DNA from: Marinobacter orientalis
Lineage (GTDB): Bacteria > Pseudomonadota > Gammaproteobacteria > Pseudomonadales > Oleiphilaceae
DNA: 64,000 bases
Assembly (NCBI RefSeq): GCF_004792665.1
Contig: NZ_SRZX01000004.1
Coordinates: forward strand, 248,001-312,000
Direction of reading: 5' to 3'
Within the stretch, counting starts at the first letter, position 1, and the number at the start of each line of letters is the position of its first letter. The notes beneath the pieces were generated by a model. It was not told the DNA's origin and did not search any database. It saw nothing but the letters and a program-made list of their open reading frames with translations. Shown here one piece after another: positions 1 to 9,106 of this stretch. A program made the translations under genes and the position numbers.

Positions 1-126
1 AGGGTGGTGGCAGAGCGTGCGGTCAAGGAGTACCCCTCAAATCTGCGCCTGCCCGAGAAGCTCCTCAGTGCGGCCCGTATATACCTCAAGGTAGCCTCCA
101 ATTTTATCGAGACGGTAAGAGCATAA
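1..126 (+). CDS. C-terminal end of an unrecognised protein (partial)
   Basis: An open frame enters at the left edge and ends with TAA at 124-126, giving 41 residues that end ...NFIETVRA. The stop overlaps the ATG of the alcohol dehydrogenase by one base (TAATG), so the two are probably translationally coupled in one operon. The fragment has no diagnostic motif and I cannot name the family. Confidence 0.6.
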   Translation, partial: RVVAERAVKEYPSNLRLPEKLLSAARIYLKVASNFIETVRA

Positions 127-1313
127 TGACCAATCAATACTATGAGTTTTTCTGCCCGGTTAAGGTAATTGCCGGTAAAGCGGCCCTGGAACACATTCCC
201 TACGAGCTGACCGGCCTCGGTGCCGGACGTCCGATGATTGTGACCGATAAGGGCGTTCGCGCCGCCGGCCTGCTTGACCCCGTGATTGCCGCCTGTGAAG
301 AGAGCGGCCTGGAAATCATCAGTATCTACGATGACGTCCCGCCGGACTCTTCGACCGGCGTGGTAAAGGACATTGCCGGCATCTACCGCCGTGAAAAGTG
401 CGATTCTCTCATCGCAGTCGGCGGCGGGTCTGCGATTGATACGGCCAAGGCCGTGAATGTCCTGGTGTCCGAGGGCGGTGACAACATCGCCGAATACAGT
501 GGCGCGGGGACCATCAAACACCCGCTGAAACCGTTCCTGGTGGTTCCGACTACGGCAGGCACCGGCTCTGAGGTCACCTCCGTTGCGGTAATAACCGACA
601 CCGCCAAGTCAGTCAAACTGCCATTCTCGTCCTCGTTCCTGCTTCCCAACGCAGCGGTAATCGACCCGAGGATGACCCTGACACTGCCACCGCACATCAC
701 AGCAGCCACCGCCATGGACGCCATGACCCATGCCACGGAAGCATTCACCTGTATGGCGAAAAATCCGCTCAGCGATGCCTATGCAACCGCGGCCATCAAG
801 AAAATCAGTACTTCCCTGCTGGAGGTCATGGATAATCCGAAAGACAGCGACAACCGGCTGGAACTGGCGCAAGCCTCGACCATGGCCGGCATCGCCTTCT
901 CCAATTCCATGGTAGGCCTGGTTCATGCCCTCGGTCATGCTACCGGTGCCATCTGCCATCTGCCCCATGGCATGTGTATGAGCCTGTATCTGCCTTACGT
1001 GCTGGAATACAACCTGGAGACGATCCGGGCTCCATTGGGCGAACTCCTGCTCTATCTTGAAGGCCCGGAAGTCTATGCCGCCACACCTGCCAGCCGCCGC
1101 GCAGAGGCCAGTATTTCTGCCATTCGCAAGCTGCGGGATGAGCTTTTCAAGCGTTGCAGGTTGCCGCGCACGCTGAAAGAAACCGGCAGCGTAGAGGAAC
1201 ATCAACTGGACACCATCGCCGAAATGGCCATGGATGACGGCTCCGTGATGTTCAACCCGAAAGAAGTGACGCTGGAAGACGCCCGAGCAGTTCTCAGGCG
1301 GGCCTGGGCCTGA
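126..1313 (+). CDS. Iron-containing alcohol dehydrogenase
   Basis: A 395-residue group III (iron-dependent) alcohol dehydrogenase, which oxidises an alcohol to an aldehyde with NAD(P). The nucleotide-binding GGGSAIDTAK motif lies near residue 99 and the family signature PTTAGTGSEV near 141. The metal-binding region has DAMTHATEA near 198 and histidines in GLVHALGHATGA and HLPHGMCM near 265-285. Length is normal for the family. The start overlaps the stop of the preceding gene. The substrate cannot be told from sequence. A periplasmic binding-protein gene follows 20 bp downstream. Confidence 0.9.
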   Translation: MTNQYYEFFCPVKVIAGKAALEHIPYELTGLGAGRPMIVTDKGVRAAGLLDPVIAACEESGLEIISIYDDVPPDSSTGVVKDIAGIYRREKCDSLIAVGGGSAIDTAKAVNVLVSEGGDNIAEYSGAGTIKHPLKPFLVVPTTAGTGSEVTSVAVITDTAKSVKLPFSSSFLLPNAAVIDPRMTLTLPPHITAATAMDAMTHATEAFTCMAKNPLSDAYATAAIKKISTSLLEVMDNPKDSDNRLELAQASTMAGIAFSNSMVGLVHALGHATGAICHLPHGMCMSLYLPYVLEYNLETIRAPLGELLLYLEGPEVYAATPASRRAEASISAIRKLRDELFKRCRLPRTLKETGSVEEHQLDTIAEMAMDDGSVMFNPKEVTLEDARAVLRRAWA

Positions 1314-1333
1314 CGGATAAGAGCATCTGACCT

Positions 1334-2128
1334 ATGCGAAACCCAGCATCCAGCCGGCGCCTGCCGACAGTCACTGTCTCACTGGCACTGGCATTCTCAT
1401 TACTGTCAGGGCCTTTTGCACTCGCCGCCGGGCAGTCCATCCAGCAGGAGGATGAACGGGTTTTCCGGTTTAACGTCTCTCCCAATGGCTACCCTCCCTA
1501 TCTGATCAACGAAAACGGAAAACACTCCGGCATCATGTGGGACGTGGTCAAAGTAATTTCAGGTCGCCTGGGCTACCGGGTTATTCCCGAAGCGATACCC
1601 CGCAAACGTGTTGACCAGTTGCTATCCGAGGGCTACATCGACGGCACGACCCGGGCAAAAGAGTGGACGGACAACCCTGAGCAGTTTGCCTTCACCAAAC
1701 CGGTGGTAAGTATCGAGGAAGTGCTGTTTATACCCAAAGATTCGGACCTGGAATTTGAAGCACCAAAAGACCTGTTCTCGCTCACACTGGTAACCCACCT
1801 GGGCTACCGCCACCCTGTCCTTGAGCCCCATTTCCAGTCTGGCAGGATCAAACGTTTTGACGTTTCCCGTGACAAGGACATGTTCACCTACGTACTCCAC
1901 GGGGAGGACATGGATGCTGCGATTGCGGACCGGCTGGTCGGCAGGTGGATTTTGCGAAACGAAGGCATGCAGAACGAGTTCCGCACCTCATCAAGAACAC
2001 TGAGTGAGTATGGTTTCCGATTAATGCTCCGCAAGGACTGGGCTGATTTTGCCGAAGCCTTCAACCGCGAACTTGCAGCCATGCGGGAGAACGGCGAGCT
2101 GGACGACATTCTCGCCGGCTACCGTTAG
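1334..2128 (+). CDS. Periplasmic substrate-binding protein (PBP type 2)
   Basis: A 264-residue protein with a signal peptide: basic start, hydrophobic stretch at residues 13-30, probable cleavage after LAA. The mature part has the type 2 periplasmic-binding layout, with PPYLINENGKHSGIMWDVV near the N-terminus and a second lobe ending in a helix like those of amino-acid-binding proteins. No permease or ATPase gene lies beside it, so it may be an orphan sensor-type binding protein, not part of a full transporter. The ligand is unknown. Confidence 0.75.
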   Translation: MRNPASSRRLPTVTVSLALAFSLLSGPFALAAGQSIQQEDERVFRFNVSPNGYPPYLINENGKHSGIMWDVVKVISGRLGYRVIPEAIPRKRVDQLLSEGYIDGTTRAKEWTDNPEQFAFTKPVVSIEEVLFIPKDSDLEFEAPKDLFSLTLVTHLGYRHPVLEPHFQSGRIKRFDVSRDKDMFTYVLHGEDMDAAIADRLVGRWILRNEGMQNEFRTSSRTLSEYGFRLMLRKDWADFAEAFNRELAAMRENGELDDILAGYR

Positions 2129-2156
2129 CCCCCCTTGCCCACACAGCCTGGCTGCC

Positions 2157-4643
2157 CTATTCCAGACGCCTGAGCAGTAGCATGGGTGAGACGCTCAATA
2201 CAGGCTTCAGTTGCCAGCGACCAAACAGAGCCAATACCAGGGCGCTGAGCAGCGGAATCGGTAGAACGGCCTGCCAGTGCCAGCGAAACTCCCCTTCAAA
2301 CATCCTGAATTGCAGAGCCCAGACAGCGCCCTCCGCAGCAACCACCCCAAGGATGCCGGCAAAGAATCCCAGCAGGGCAAACTCCAGCATGGTGCTTCTC
2401 ACCAGCAGCGACTGGCGCCCTCCCAGGGTTCGTAGCAAGGCCCCTTCCCGTTGCCGGTCCTGCATGGTGGCACTGACCACGGCAGCCATCACCACCAGCG
2501 CCGCCGCCAGAATCAACGCCAGTATCGCCTCGATGGCCTGGGTTACCTGACGCACGATTGCCTGGATGCGTTCAATCACATGGTCTATTTCCAGCACGGA
2601 CACTGTCGGGAACCGTCGCGAAAAGTCATTAAGCTCCCCCTTCATATCCGCCGGCAGGAAAAAGGCAGTAATCCATGTTGCAGGCATATCCTCAAGCCCG
2701 CCACCGGGTGGGAACGCCATGTAGAAGTTGGGTTTCATGCTGTCCCACTGGACAGTCCGGATGCTGGTAACCGTTTCGGTGACCTTATCGGAACCAATGG
2801 TGAAGCCGAGCTCATCACCTACACTGACCCCGAGTTTACCGGCCAGCTCCGCCTCGATCGACACGCCATCGGTCTGCCCCTCTTCGAACCACTCTCCTGC
2901 CACGACCTCGTTATCTTCTGGCAACTCTTCCATCCAGGTCAGGTTCAGCTCGCGATTCAGGGCCCCGACCCGCTCCTCCTTGGTCACAGCCTCCTTGACG
3001 GGCTGCCCGTTCAGTTCTGTAAGCCGGCCACGGACCATGGGATACAATTGTTCAAGCGGATGCCCGCGCTCTGACCAGAACTCGTCCACCTCATCCACTG
3101 CCTGCGGTGAGATATTGATCAGGAAGTGGTTGGGTGCATCTTCCGGCAACTGCGCCTGCCAGTCATCGAGCAAAGACGTTCTGACCAGAATCAGTGTCGC
3201 CGCCAGCATCAGTGTCATTGCAAACACGGCAATCTGCGACAGACTGGCGCGACGATGGCGGTACAGCCCGACCAGTGCAAGCCTCCAGGCATTGCCACCA
3301 CCGCTGATCTTGCGCAGGGTGCTCACCAGTAACCATCCCAGCAACCCCAGCGTCCCCAGCAAAAATGCGAGGCCGCCCAGCAAAGACAGAACCAGTGAAA
3401 TCTCGCGGGCATACATCCATACCAGTCCAAATATTGCCACTGCCGCAATAATCAGATCGGGAACAGCTTCACGGCCGGACTCACCAGGCTGGCTGCGCAA
3501 CACCCGCATGGCCGGCACGTTGCGCAATCTTCGAATCGGTGGATAGGCAAAGGCAAACAGGGATACCAGGGCCGTCAGAAGTGCCGGCGCCAAGGCATTG
3601 GGATCCAGCTGATAATCAATCTGCTGCTCCAGCACGTCCCCCAGCACACTGGACATAAGCCAATACAGGGGCAGAGCCACCAGAAGCCCGCCGATGGCAC
3701 CGACAATGCCCCAGAGGGCCAGCCGGCGAATGTACAACCGGCCAATCCCTTTACTGCTCACCCCCAGAGTTTTCAGCAAGGCTACAGTATCTCTCTGGGA
3801 CAGCGCATACTGTCGGCTGGCTACCGCCACGGCAACGGCCGCCAGCATTACCGCCAGACTGCCCCCCAGCAGGAGAAAACGCTCGGCCCGCTCCAGTGAC
3901 CGGGAGAAAGTTTCACCATCGCGTACGCCTTCCCATTCATGACTGGGCTCCAGCTGCGGCTGCAGCCAGCTGTAATAGTCGTTGAGGGCAGACTCTTCGC
4001 CGGCAAACAGGTAAACGTACTCTACCCGGCTGCCTTCCTTGATCACCCCGGTGGGTTCCACATCGTCCACGTGCATCATTACCCGGGGTGCCAGTGATGA
4101 CATGTTGAAGCCACCATCCGGCTCGCGAACCAGCAGACCGGAGATAGTCAGCTCGTGATTACCGACTTCCAGGCTGTCCCCGATCCCAAGTTCCAGTAAT
4201 CGCAACAGGCGCGGATTTATCCACACTTCTCCCGGCGGGGGCCCGTGGGAGACTGTCTGCCTGGCGGCATCCGCACCTACCTGATACTCCACCTGGCCGC
4301 GCAGCGGGTATTCGTTATTGACCGCTTTGACCGACACCAGCTGGAAATTGTCAGCGCCGTAAACCATGGTGGAAAACTCAACCATGCGGGCAGTTTCAAG
4401 GCCGCGCTGTTCGGCTTCCTGCATCCAGGCTTGCGGAACTGGCCGCCCGTTTTCCGCTTCCAGTTGGCGGTCGGCGGCAAGGAAGGAACTGGCCGAGGAA
4501 ACCAGTGTGCGCTGTAACTGGCTCGCAAACAGGGCAATGGTCGCCACGGTAGCAACAGCAATGACCAGCGCTGACAGAACAACGCGTACGTCTCTCTCGC
4601 GCCAGTCGCGTTTGACTGACATCAGCTTCTTCGACGCCGCCAT
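2157..4643 (-). CDS. ybbP: ABC transporter permease, YbbP-type (two FtsX-like domains)
   Basis: An 828-residue membrane protein with an N-terminal transmembrane segment (residues 18-40), a large periplasmic domain, and two FtsX-like four-helix permease blocks, around 255-440 and in the last 130 residues. This is the YbbP architecture, related to LolC/LolE and MacB. Its start overlaps the stop of the ybbA-like gene by one base (TGATG), so the two form one operon coding for one transporter. As in E. coli, the pair sits divergent to tesA. The substrate is not established; a lipid or envelope role is inferred from the family. Confidence 0.85.
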   Translation of the reverse strand: MAASKKLMSVKRDWRERDVRVVLSALVIAVATVATIALFASQLQRTLVSSASSFLAADRQLEAENGRPVPQAWMQEAEQRGLETARMVEFSTMVYGADNFQLVSVKAVNNEYPLRGQVEYQVGADAARQTVSHGPPPGEVWINPRLLRLLELGIGDSLEVGNHELTISGLLVREPDGGFNMSSLAPRVMMHVDDVEPTGVIKEGSRVEYVYLFAGEESALNDYYSWLQPQLEPSHEWEGVRDGETFSRSLERAERFLLLGGSLAVMLAAVAVAVASRQYALSQRDTVALLKTLGVSSKGIGRLYIRRLALWGIVGAIGGLLVALPLYWLMSSVLGDVLEQQIDYQLDPNALAPALLTALVSLFAFAYPPIRRLRNVPAMRVLRSQPGESGREAVPDLIIAAVAIFGLVWMYAREISLVLSLLGGLAFLLGTLGLLGWLLVSTLRKISGGGNAWRLALVGLYRHRRASLSQIAVFAMTLMLAATLILVRTSLLDDWQAQLPEDAPNHFLINISPQAVDEVDEFWSERGHPLEQLYPMVRGRLTELNGQPVKEAVTKEERVGALNRELNLTWMEELPEDNEVVAGEWFEEGQTDGVSIEAELAGKLGVSVGDELGFTIGSDKVTETVTSIRTVQWDSMKPNFYMAFPPGGGLEDMPATWITAFFLPADMKGELNDFSRRFPTVSVLEIDHVIERIQAIVRQVTQAIEAILALILAAALVVMAAVVSATMQDRQREGALLRTLGGRQSLLVRSTMLEFALLGFFAGILGVVAAEGAVWALQFRMFEGEFRWHWQAVLPIPLLSALVLALFGRWQLKPVLSVSPMLLLRRLE

Positions 4644-5377
4644 CAGTTCACCGCTTCCGACTGTTCTGACGTTGAGGGTTCGGTAAGGATGCCGGCTTCA
4701 ATATTGAAATGGCGGCTACAGCGAGCGGCAAGCTGCTCGTCGTGAGTGACCATAACCAGCGTGGTGCCCTGCTCCCGGTTCAGCGTCATTAACAGATCTG
4801 ACACGTCTGCGCCGGTACGGTTATCCAGGTTGCCAGTGGGCTCATCCGCAAACAGGATGGAGGGCTCCGAGGCAAAGGCCCGGGCAATGGCAACACGCTG
4901 TTGCTCCCCGCCTGAAAGCTGCCGGGGCGTATGGTAGAGTCGCTCACCAAGCCCGACCCGCTCCAGCAATTCCCGCGCCTTGGCCTGAGGGCTGTCAAAC
5001 CCGCCGAGCTCCAGTGGCAACATGACGTTCTCCAGCGCCGTCAGTGCCGGCAACAGCTGAAACGACTGGAACACGAAACCGACCCGACGGGAGCGGAGCT
5101 TTGCGCGATCGTCCTCGCTGAGCTGGCTGATCACCGAACCATCAAGTTCAACCGAACCCTCCGAAGGGGTATCCAGCCCGGCCAACAGTCCCAGCAGGGT
5201 AGTCTTGCCAGAACCTGAGCGCCCGACAATCGCCACCGACTCACCGCGGTTGATTTCCAGACTGACCCCCTGCAAGATCGTTAACGTATCAGTCTCCAGG
5301 CTAACCTTGTGGGTCAGGTTGCTGACTTTCAGCATGGGACGCTGACTTTCCGGTTTGTGCTCACTCGGGTCGCTCAC
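4643..5377 (-). CDS. ybbA: ABC transporter ATP-binding protein, YbbA-type
   Basis: A 244-residue ATPase of the LolD/MacB subfamily. Walker A GRSGSGKTT is at 52-60, the signature LSGGEQQ at 154-160 and Walker B ILFADEP at 174-180. It powers the YbbP-type permease encoded directly downstream. The gene is divergent from tesA with about 50 bp between the starts, so promoters for both directions must share this short gap. Confidence 0.9.
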   Translation of the reverse strand: MSDPSEHKPESQRPMLKVSNLTHKVSLETDTLTILQGVSLEINRGESVAIVGRSGSGKTTLLGLLAGLDTPSEGSVELDGSVISQLSEDDRAKLRSRRVGFVFQSFQLLPALTALENVMLPLELGGFDSPQAKARELLERVGLGERLYHTPRQLSGGEQQRVAIARAFASEPSILFADEPTGNLDNRTGADVSDLLMTLNREQGTTLVMVTHDEQLAARCSRHFNIEAGILTEPSTSEQSEAVN

Positions 5378-5429
5378 AGGTTCTCCACAACGATTTTATT
5401 GAAAACGGTTTTATTGGAAACAAGTCTCT

Positions 5430-6062
5430 ATGCATACGGTATTTTTACGCCTGAGATCAATAGTTTTCCTGGCTTTAATTTGTGTCGGTACGCAAGCACA
5501 GGCCGGCCAGAACACACTGATGATTTTTGGTGACAGTCTCAGTGCGGCCTATGGCGTGCAGACCGAAGAAGCCTGGGTCGCCCTGTTGAAAGAGCGCCTC
5601 GATGAAGAAGGCCTCGATCACTGGCAGGTAGTCAATGCCAGCATCAGCGGTGAAACCACCGACGGCGGTCTGCGGCGCCTGCCCAGGCTGCTGGATGAAA
5701 ACGAGCCGGACATTGTCATTATCGAACTGGGGGGCAATGACGGCCTGCGGGGTTTCCCCCCCGATGTCATCCGCAGCAATCTGTCCGGCATGATTGAGCA
5801 GGTCAATGAAGCCGGCGCCCGGGCCTTGCTCGTGGGCATGCAGATTCCTCCCAATTACGGCGAACGTTATACCCGTGCGTTCGCAGAAATCTACCCGGAA
5901 CTGGCCGAGCAACAGGACACGGAACTGGTACCTTTCTTTCTGGATGGCATCTATGACCAGGAAGACATGATGCAGGATGACGACGTCCACCCTACTGCCG
6001 AGGCCCAGCACCAGTTACTGGATAATGTCTGGCCGGTGCTGGAGCCCATGCTGCGCCAGTGA
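5430..6062 (+). CDS. tesA: Multifunctional acyl-CoA thioesterase I / lysophospholipase L1 (GDSL)
   Basis: A 210-residue periplasmic SGNH hydrolase. A signal peptide ending AQA at about residue 25 precedes GDS with the nucleophile Ser36. Block III is GGND (Asn103), and the Asp-His pair is in DDDVHPT (Asp184, His187). Family members hydrolyse thioesters, lysophospholipids and arylesters. The divergent ybbA-ybbP neighbours match the E. coli arrangement. It ends 10 bp from the convergent hydrolase gene. Confidence 0.92.
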   Translation: MHTVFLRLRSIVFLALICVGTQAQAGQNTLMIFGDSLSAAYGVQTEEAWVALLKERLDEEGLDHWQVVNASISGETTDGGLRRLPRLLDENEPDIVIIELGGNDGLRGFPPDVIRSNLSGMIEQVNEAGARALLVGMQIPPNYGERYTRAFAEIYPELAEQQDTELVPFFLDGIYDQEDMMQDDDVHPTAEAQHQLLDNVWPVLEPMLRQ

Positions 6063-6072
6063 CCGCCCTGAT

Positions 6073-7038
6073 TCATGCCAATAGCGACCGGGCATGCGCC
6101 ACGGCACGACGCTCCGACCAGTAATAGCCATCCCGGGCGTGTTCGACAAAGCCCACATGCCCACCCCAGCGAGGCGACTCCAGCCGCACATGTGTCCCCA
6201 GTTCCTCGCGGGATTCGGGAAAGCATCGCCGCGACAGAAACGGATCATCGGCCGCATTGACGATCAGCGACGGCACACGGATATCTTTCAGCTTCCACAG
6301 TGCCGAACAACTCGCCCAATAATCCTGTGCATCCCGGAAGCCGTGCAACGGAGCAGTATAGCGGTCATCAAATTCATGGAAACTGCGAATATTCCCAAAG
6401 CCTTCGGTATTAATGAGATCGGGAAACCGCTTTGATTTCTCCTCCATCTTCACCTGCAGGTCCCGCAGGAAACGCTGCATGTAGATACGCCGACTGGGCA
6501 GGGCCAGGGTATCGGCGCTGCCGGCCAGATCACAGGGTACGGAGTAGGTAATAGCGCCGCAGATGCGACTGTCCACTTGCTCGGACTGCTGCCCAAGATA
6601 CAGCAGGGTGAGATTGCCGCCCATACTGAAGCCCGAGAGAAACACCGCTTTATACCCCTGTCCAAGCCCATGCTGCACCACCCGGTCCAGGTCGCCGGTC
6701 GCACCACTGTGGTAGAAGCGGGGCTGATTGTTCATCACTCCGCCACAGGAGCGGAAATTCCAGGCCAGCACATCCCAGCCGTCGCTCAGTAACGCGCGCG
6801 CCAGTCCCTGCATATAAGGGCGCTGGCTATTCCCCTCAAGGCCATGAGACAACACCGCCAGCCGGTCACTGCCCTGACGGTACCAGTCCAGGTGCAGTTG
6901 GTCGTTGTCATCGGTGGGCAACACTTCCCGCTCCGGACCCTCAAGATTTACCTTGCGGAACAGCGTCGGCCAGATCGACTGGACATGGCCGTTGCGCAAC
7001 CAGAGCGGCGGTTTGTAGTCAGGAACTTGGTAGTACAA
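6073..7038 (-). CDS. YheT-type alpha/beta hydrolase
   Basis: A 321-residue alpha/beta hydrolase of the YheT/embryogenesis-associated EMB8 family. The N-terminal PLWLRNGHVQSIWPT is characteristic. The nucleophile elbow GFSMGG places Ser138, an HG oxyanion-type motif is at 65-66, and a late WGGHVGF supplies the likely catalytic histidine. Family members are predicted carboxylesterases with unsettled substrates. It is convergent with tesA. Confidence 0.85.
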   Translation of the reverse strand: MYYQVPDYKPPLWLRNGHVQSIWPTLFRKVNLEGPEREVLPTDDNDQLHLDWYRQGSDRLAVLSHGLEGNSQRPYMQGLARALLSDGWDVLAWNFRSCGGVMNNQPRFYHSGATGDLDRVVQHGLGQGYKAVFLSGFSMGGNLTLLYLGQQSEQVDSRICGAITYSVPCDLAGSADTLALPSRRIYMQRFLRDLQVKMEEKSKRFPDLINTEGFGNIRSFHEFDDRYTAPLHGFRDAQDYWASCSALWKLKDIRVPSLIVNAADDPFLSRRCFPESREELGTHVRLESPRWGGHVGFVEHARDGYYWSERRAVAHARSLLA

Positions 7039-7062
7039 AATTTAGCCTTTCGATTCATGGGG

Positions 7063-7091
7063 TTGACGCCACCGGGGAAAGCCCCTAACAT
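7063..7091 (+). promoter_or_regulatory. sigma-70 promoter of the first tRNA-Asn gene
   Basis: TTGACG at 7063-7068, a 17-bp spacer and TAACAT at 7086-7091. The layout (TTGACG, 17 bp, TAAYAT) is the same as at the second tRNA-Asn gene. It lies about 20 bp upstream of the mature tRNA 5' end. Confidence 0.75.
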
Positions 7092-7111
7092 GCTCGCCAT
7101 TCCGACTTTGT

Positions 7112-7187
7112 TCCCCGATAGCTCAGTTGGTAGAGCAACGGACTGTTAATCCGTTTGTCGCTGGTTCGAGCCCAGCTCGGGGAGCCA
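7112..7187 (+). tRNA. tRNA-Asn (GTT)
   Basis: A 76-nt cloverleaf. The acceptor arms TCCCCGA (7112-7118) and TCGGGGA (7177-7183) pair perfectly, the discriminator is G, and CCA is encoded. The anticodon loop reads CTGTTAA with anticodon GTT, and the T arm contains GGTTCGAGCC. It is identical to the copy at 21041. The CCA end lies one base from the stop codon of the convergent apeB gene, and no terminator of its own is visible. Confidence 0.97.
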
Positions 7188-7188
7188 C

Positions 7189-8481
7189 TTACAGCACTTC
7201 CCCCCGCTGCATGAATTCCCGCAGGACGCGGAAAAGCGTTACGCCGTCCCTCGTGCCAGCCATTTCCCTGATCGAATGCATGCCAAATTGCGGTACGCCG
7301 ATATCCAGTGTTGTCACACCCAGATTACCGGCTGTCAGCGGCCCAATCGTGCTACCACATCCCATATCACTGCGCACCACAAAGGTCTGATAAGGCAGGT
7401 CCAGTTCATCACTGATGTGACGATACAGTGCAGCTGATCGGCTATTGGTGGCATAGCGCTGATTGTGATTCACCTTGATCACCGGCCCCTGATTCAGTAA
7501 CGGGCCATGGTTCTCATCGTGCCGGTCGAGGAAGTTGGGATGGATGCCGTGGGCATTGTCCGCCGATATCATCATGGAGCGCGCGATTGCTCGTGCTCTG
7601 CCCTTACCGCACCACCGGTCCAGAACCGCTGACAGGAATGGCCCCTGGGCGCCCTCTGCGGACATGCTTCCCACTTCCTCATGATCATTGCAGACAAGCA
7701 GTGCCGGTTCGTCTCCTGAAGACGCGATCAGCGCCTGCAGGCCGATGAAGCAACTCAACAGGTTGTCCAGCCGGGCAGAGGCAATAAAATCCTCGCGCAG
7801 CCCCACCAACGATGCTGGCTGGGCATCGTAGAAGCCCAGCTCATAACCCAGAATCTTGCCCACACGGAGATCGGGCTGCTGCTGGACAAGCTGTTGGGTC
7901 AGCAGATCGGCAAAGCGCGTGGTGTCTTCTTCCGGCACCTGCATCAGCACAGGCGGCAGATCTGTTTGCGGGTTCACCGTGCGATTGCTGTTGGCCTCCC
8001 GGTCCAGATGAATGGCCAGGCTGGGAATGTAGGCGACAGGTTTACGGAAGTCCACCAGGGCGTCTTTCACACGGCCGGATTCATCCGCATAAGTGACCCT
8101 CCCAGCCAGGGACAGGTCGCGGTCAAACCAGGGGTTCAGCAACACGCCGCCGTACACTTCCACACCCAGCTGGAAAAAGCCCTTGCGGCGCAGTTCCGGG
8201 TTCGGTTTCACCTTCAGGCACGGGCTGTCGGTGTGCGCACCCACCATACGGATGCCAGCTTCCGCCACGTCGCGGCGGCCAGTGCGGAACGCTATAATGG
8301 AGGAGCCATTACGGATCACGTAATACCCCTGGCCGGCGTCCAGGTCCCAGTCCTCTTTTTCGTCCAGGGCGAGGAAACCTGCTTCATCCAGCCGCTGTTT
8401 CATGGCGGCAACTGCGTGCCAGGGTGTGGGTGAAACGTTGAGAAATTCGAGCAGATCGTTGTTAAATTCAGCGTGTTCCAT
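7189..8481 (-). CDS. apeB: M18 family aminopeptidase
   Basis: A 430-residue M18 (aspartyl-type) zinc aminopeptidase that removes N-terminal residues from peptides in the cytoplasm. HTD with His83 and Asp85 and a later DHEEVGS give the co-catalytic metal ligands. The C-terminal MGCGSTIGP is also typical. The frame is open further upstream, but I chose ATG at 8481: it follows AGGAAC at proper distance and gives the usual family start. Confidence 0.9.
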   Translation of the reverse strand: MEHAEFNNDLLEFLNVSPTPWHAVAAMKQRLDEAGFLALDEKEDWDLDAGQGYYVIRNGSSIIAFRTGRRDVAEAGIRMVGAHTDSPCLKVKPNPELRRKGFFQLGVEVYGGVLLNPWFDRDLSLAGRVTYADESGRVKDALVDFRKPVAYIPSLAIHLDREANSNRTVNPQTDLPPVLMQVPEEDTTRFADLLTQQLVQQQPDLRVGKILGYELGFYDAQPASLVGLREDFIASARLDNLLSCFIGLQALIASSGDEPALLVCNDHEEVGSMSAEGAQGPFLSAVLDRWCGKGRARAIARSMMISADNAHGIHPNFLDRHDENHGPLLNQGPVIKVNHNQRYATNSRSAALYRHISDELDLPYQTFVVRSDMGCGSTIGPLTAGNLGVTTLDIGVPQFGMHSIREMAGTRDGVTLFRVLREFMQRGEVL

Positions 8482-8593
8482 GATGTTCCTGATAAACTGA
8501 TAATTGCGGCGCCAGTATGGCATGATGGCGCCCGACGTCATATCCGTACAATACAGCTGCCCGAGTGCAGCCCGGCTACCCGGAGAGTGTACC

Positions 8594-9073
8594 TTGCCCG
8601 CACCACGTTTTCTCGATATCGAATACTGCCAGACCGACGATGTTCTGTTTCCCGTCGCCATGGCCTGGTCGCTGGAAGACGGACAGATGAAAACCGTCGT
8701 CATTGCCCCGGCAGACGAATGGATACCGGAAGACGCCGACCTGGGCGACATTGACCTGCTTTATCTGGAAGAACAGGGCGTACCGCTGATCGAGCTGGCC
8801 CAGGAACTCCATCAGGACCTGCCGGACCAGACCGTTTACGTGGACGGCATGGATCCGGATGAAGTCCTTGTGGACCTTATTTTTACGGCGGTCAGTATGG
8901 ATGCGCCTTTCGAAATCGCCGGTATTGAAGAACTCATTACCACCATGCCCCGCGAAGAGCTGGACGACCGCCGCCGCCAGTTGCTGTCAGATGAAGGCCT
9001 TGAACCCCGGCTACCGGAAAACGGGGTTTATGCGCTGCTGCTGATTGCCCGGGAAGAAGGCCTGTTTGAATAA
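8594..9073 (+). CDS. Small protein with a possible DEDD (DnaQ-like) exonuclease fold
   Basis: About 159 residues from a TTG start at 8594, preceded by GGAGAG; an ATG at 8504 in the same frame would lengthen it but overlaps the apeB start region. The N-terminus FLDIEYC followed by a beta strand resembles the Exo I DxE motif of DEDD nucleases. VYVDGMDPDEVLVDLIF is placed like Exo II, and acidic residues follow in EELDD. Motifs are weak, so this is a suggestion only. It lies between divergent apeB and convergent rlmKL. Confidence 0.6.
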   Translation: MPAPRFLDIEYCQTDDVLFPVAMAWSLEDGQMKTVVIAPADEWIPEDADLGDIDLLYLEEQGVPLIELAQELHQDLPDQTVYVDGMDPDEVLVDLIFTAVSMDAPFEIAGIEELITTMPREELDDRRRQLLSDEGLEPRLPENGVYALLLIAREEGLFE

Positions 9074-9106
9074 CCTGAACAGGCGGGTCTGCGTTCTGAC
9101 GTGACC

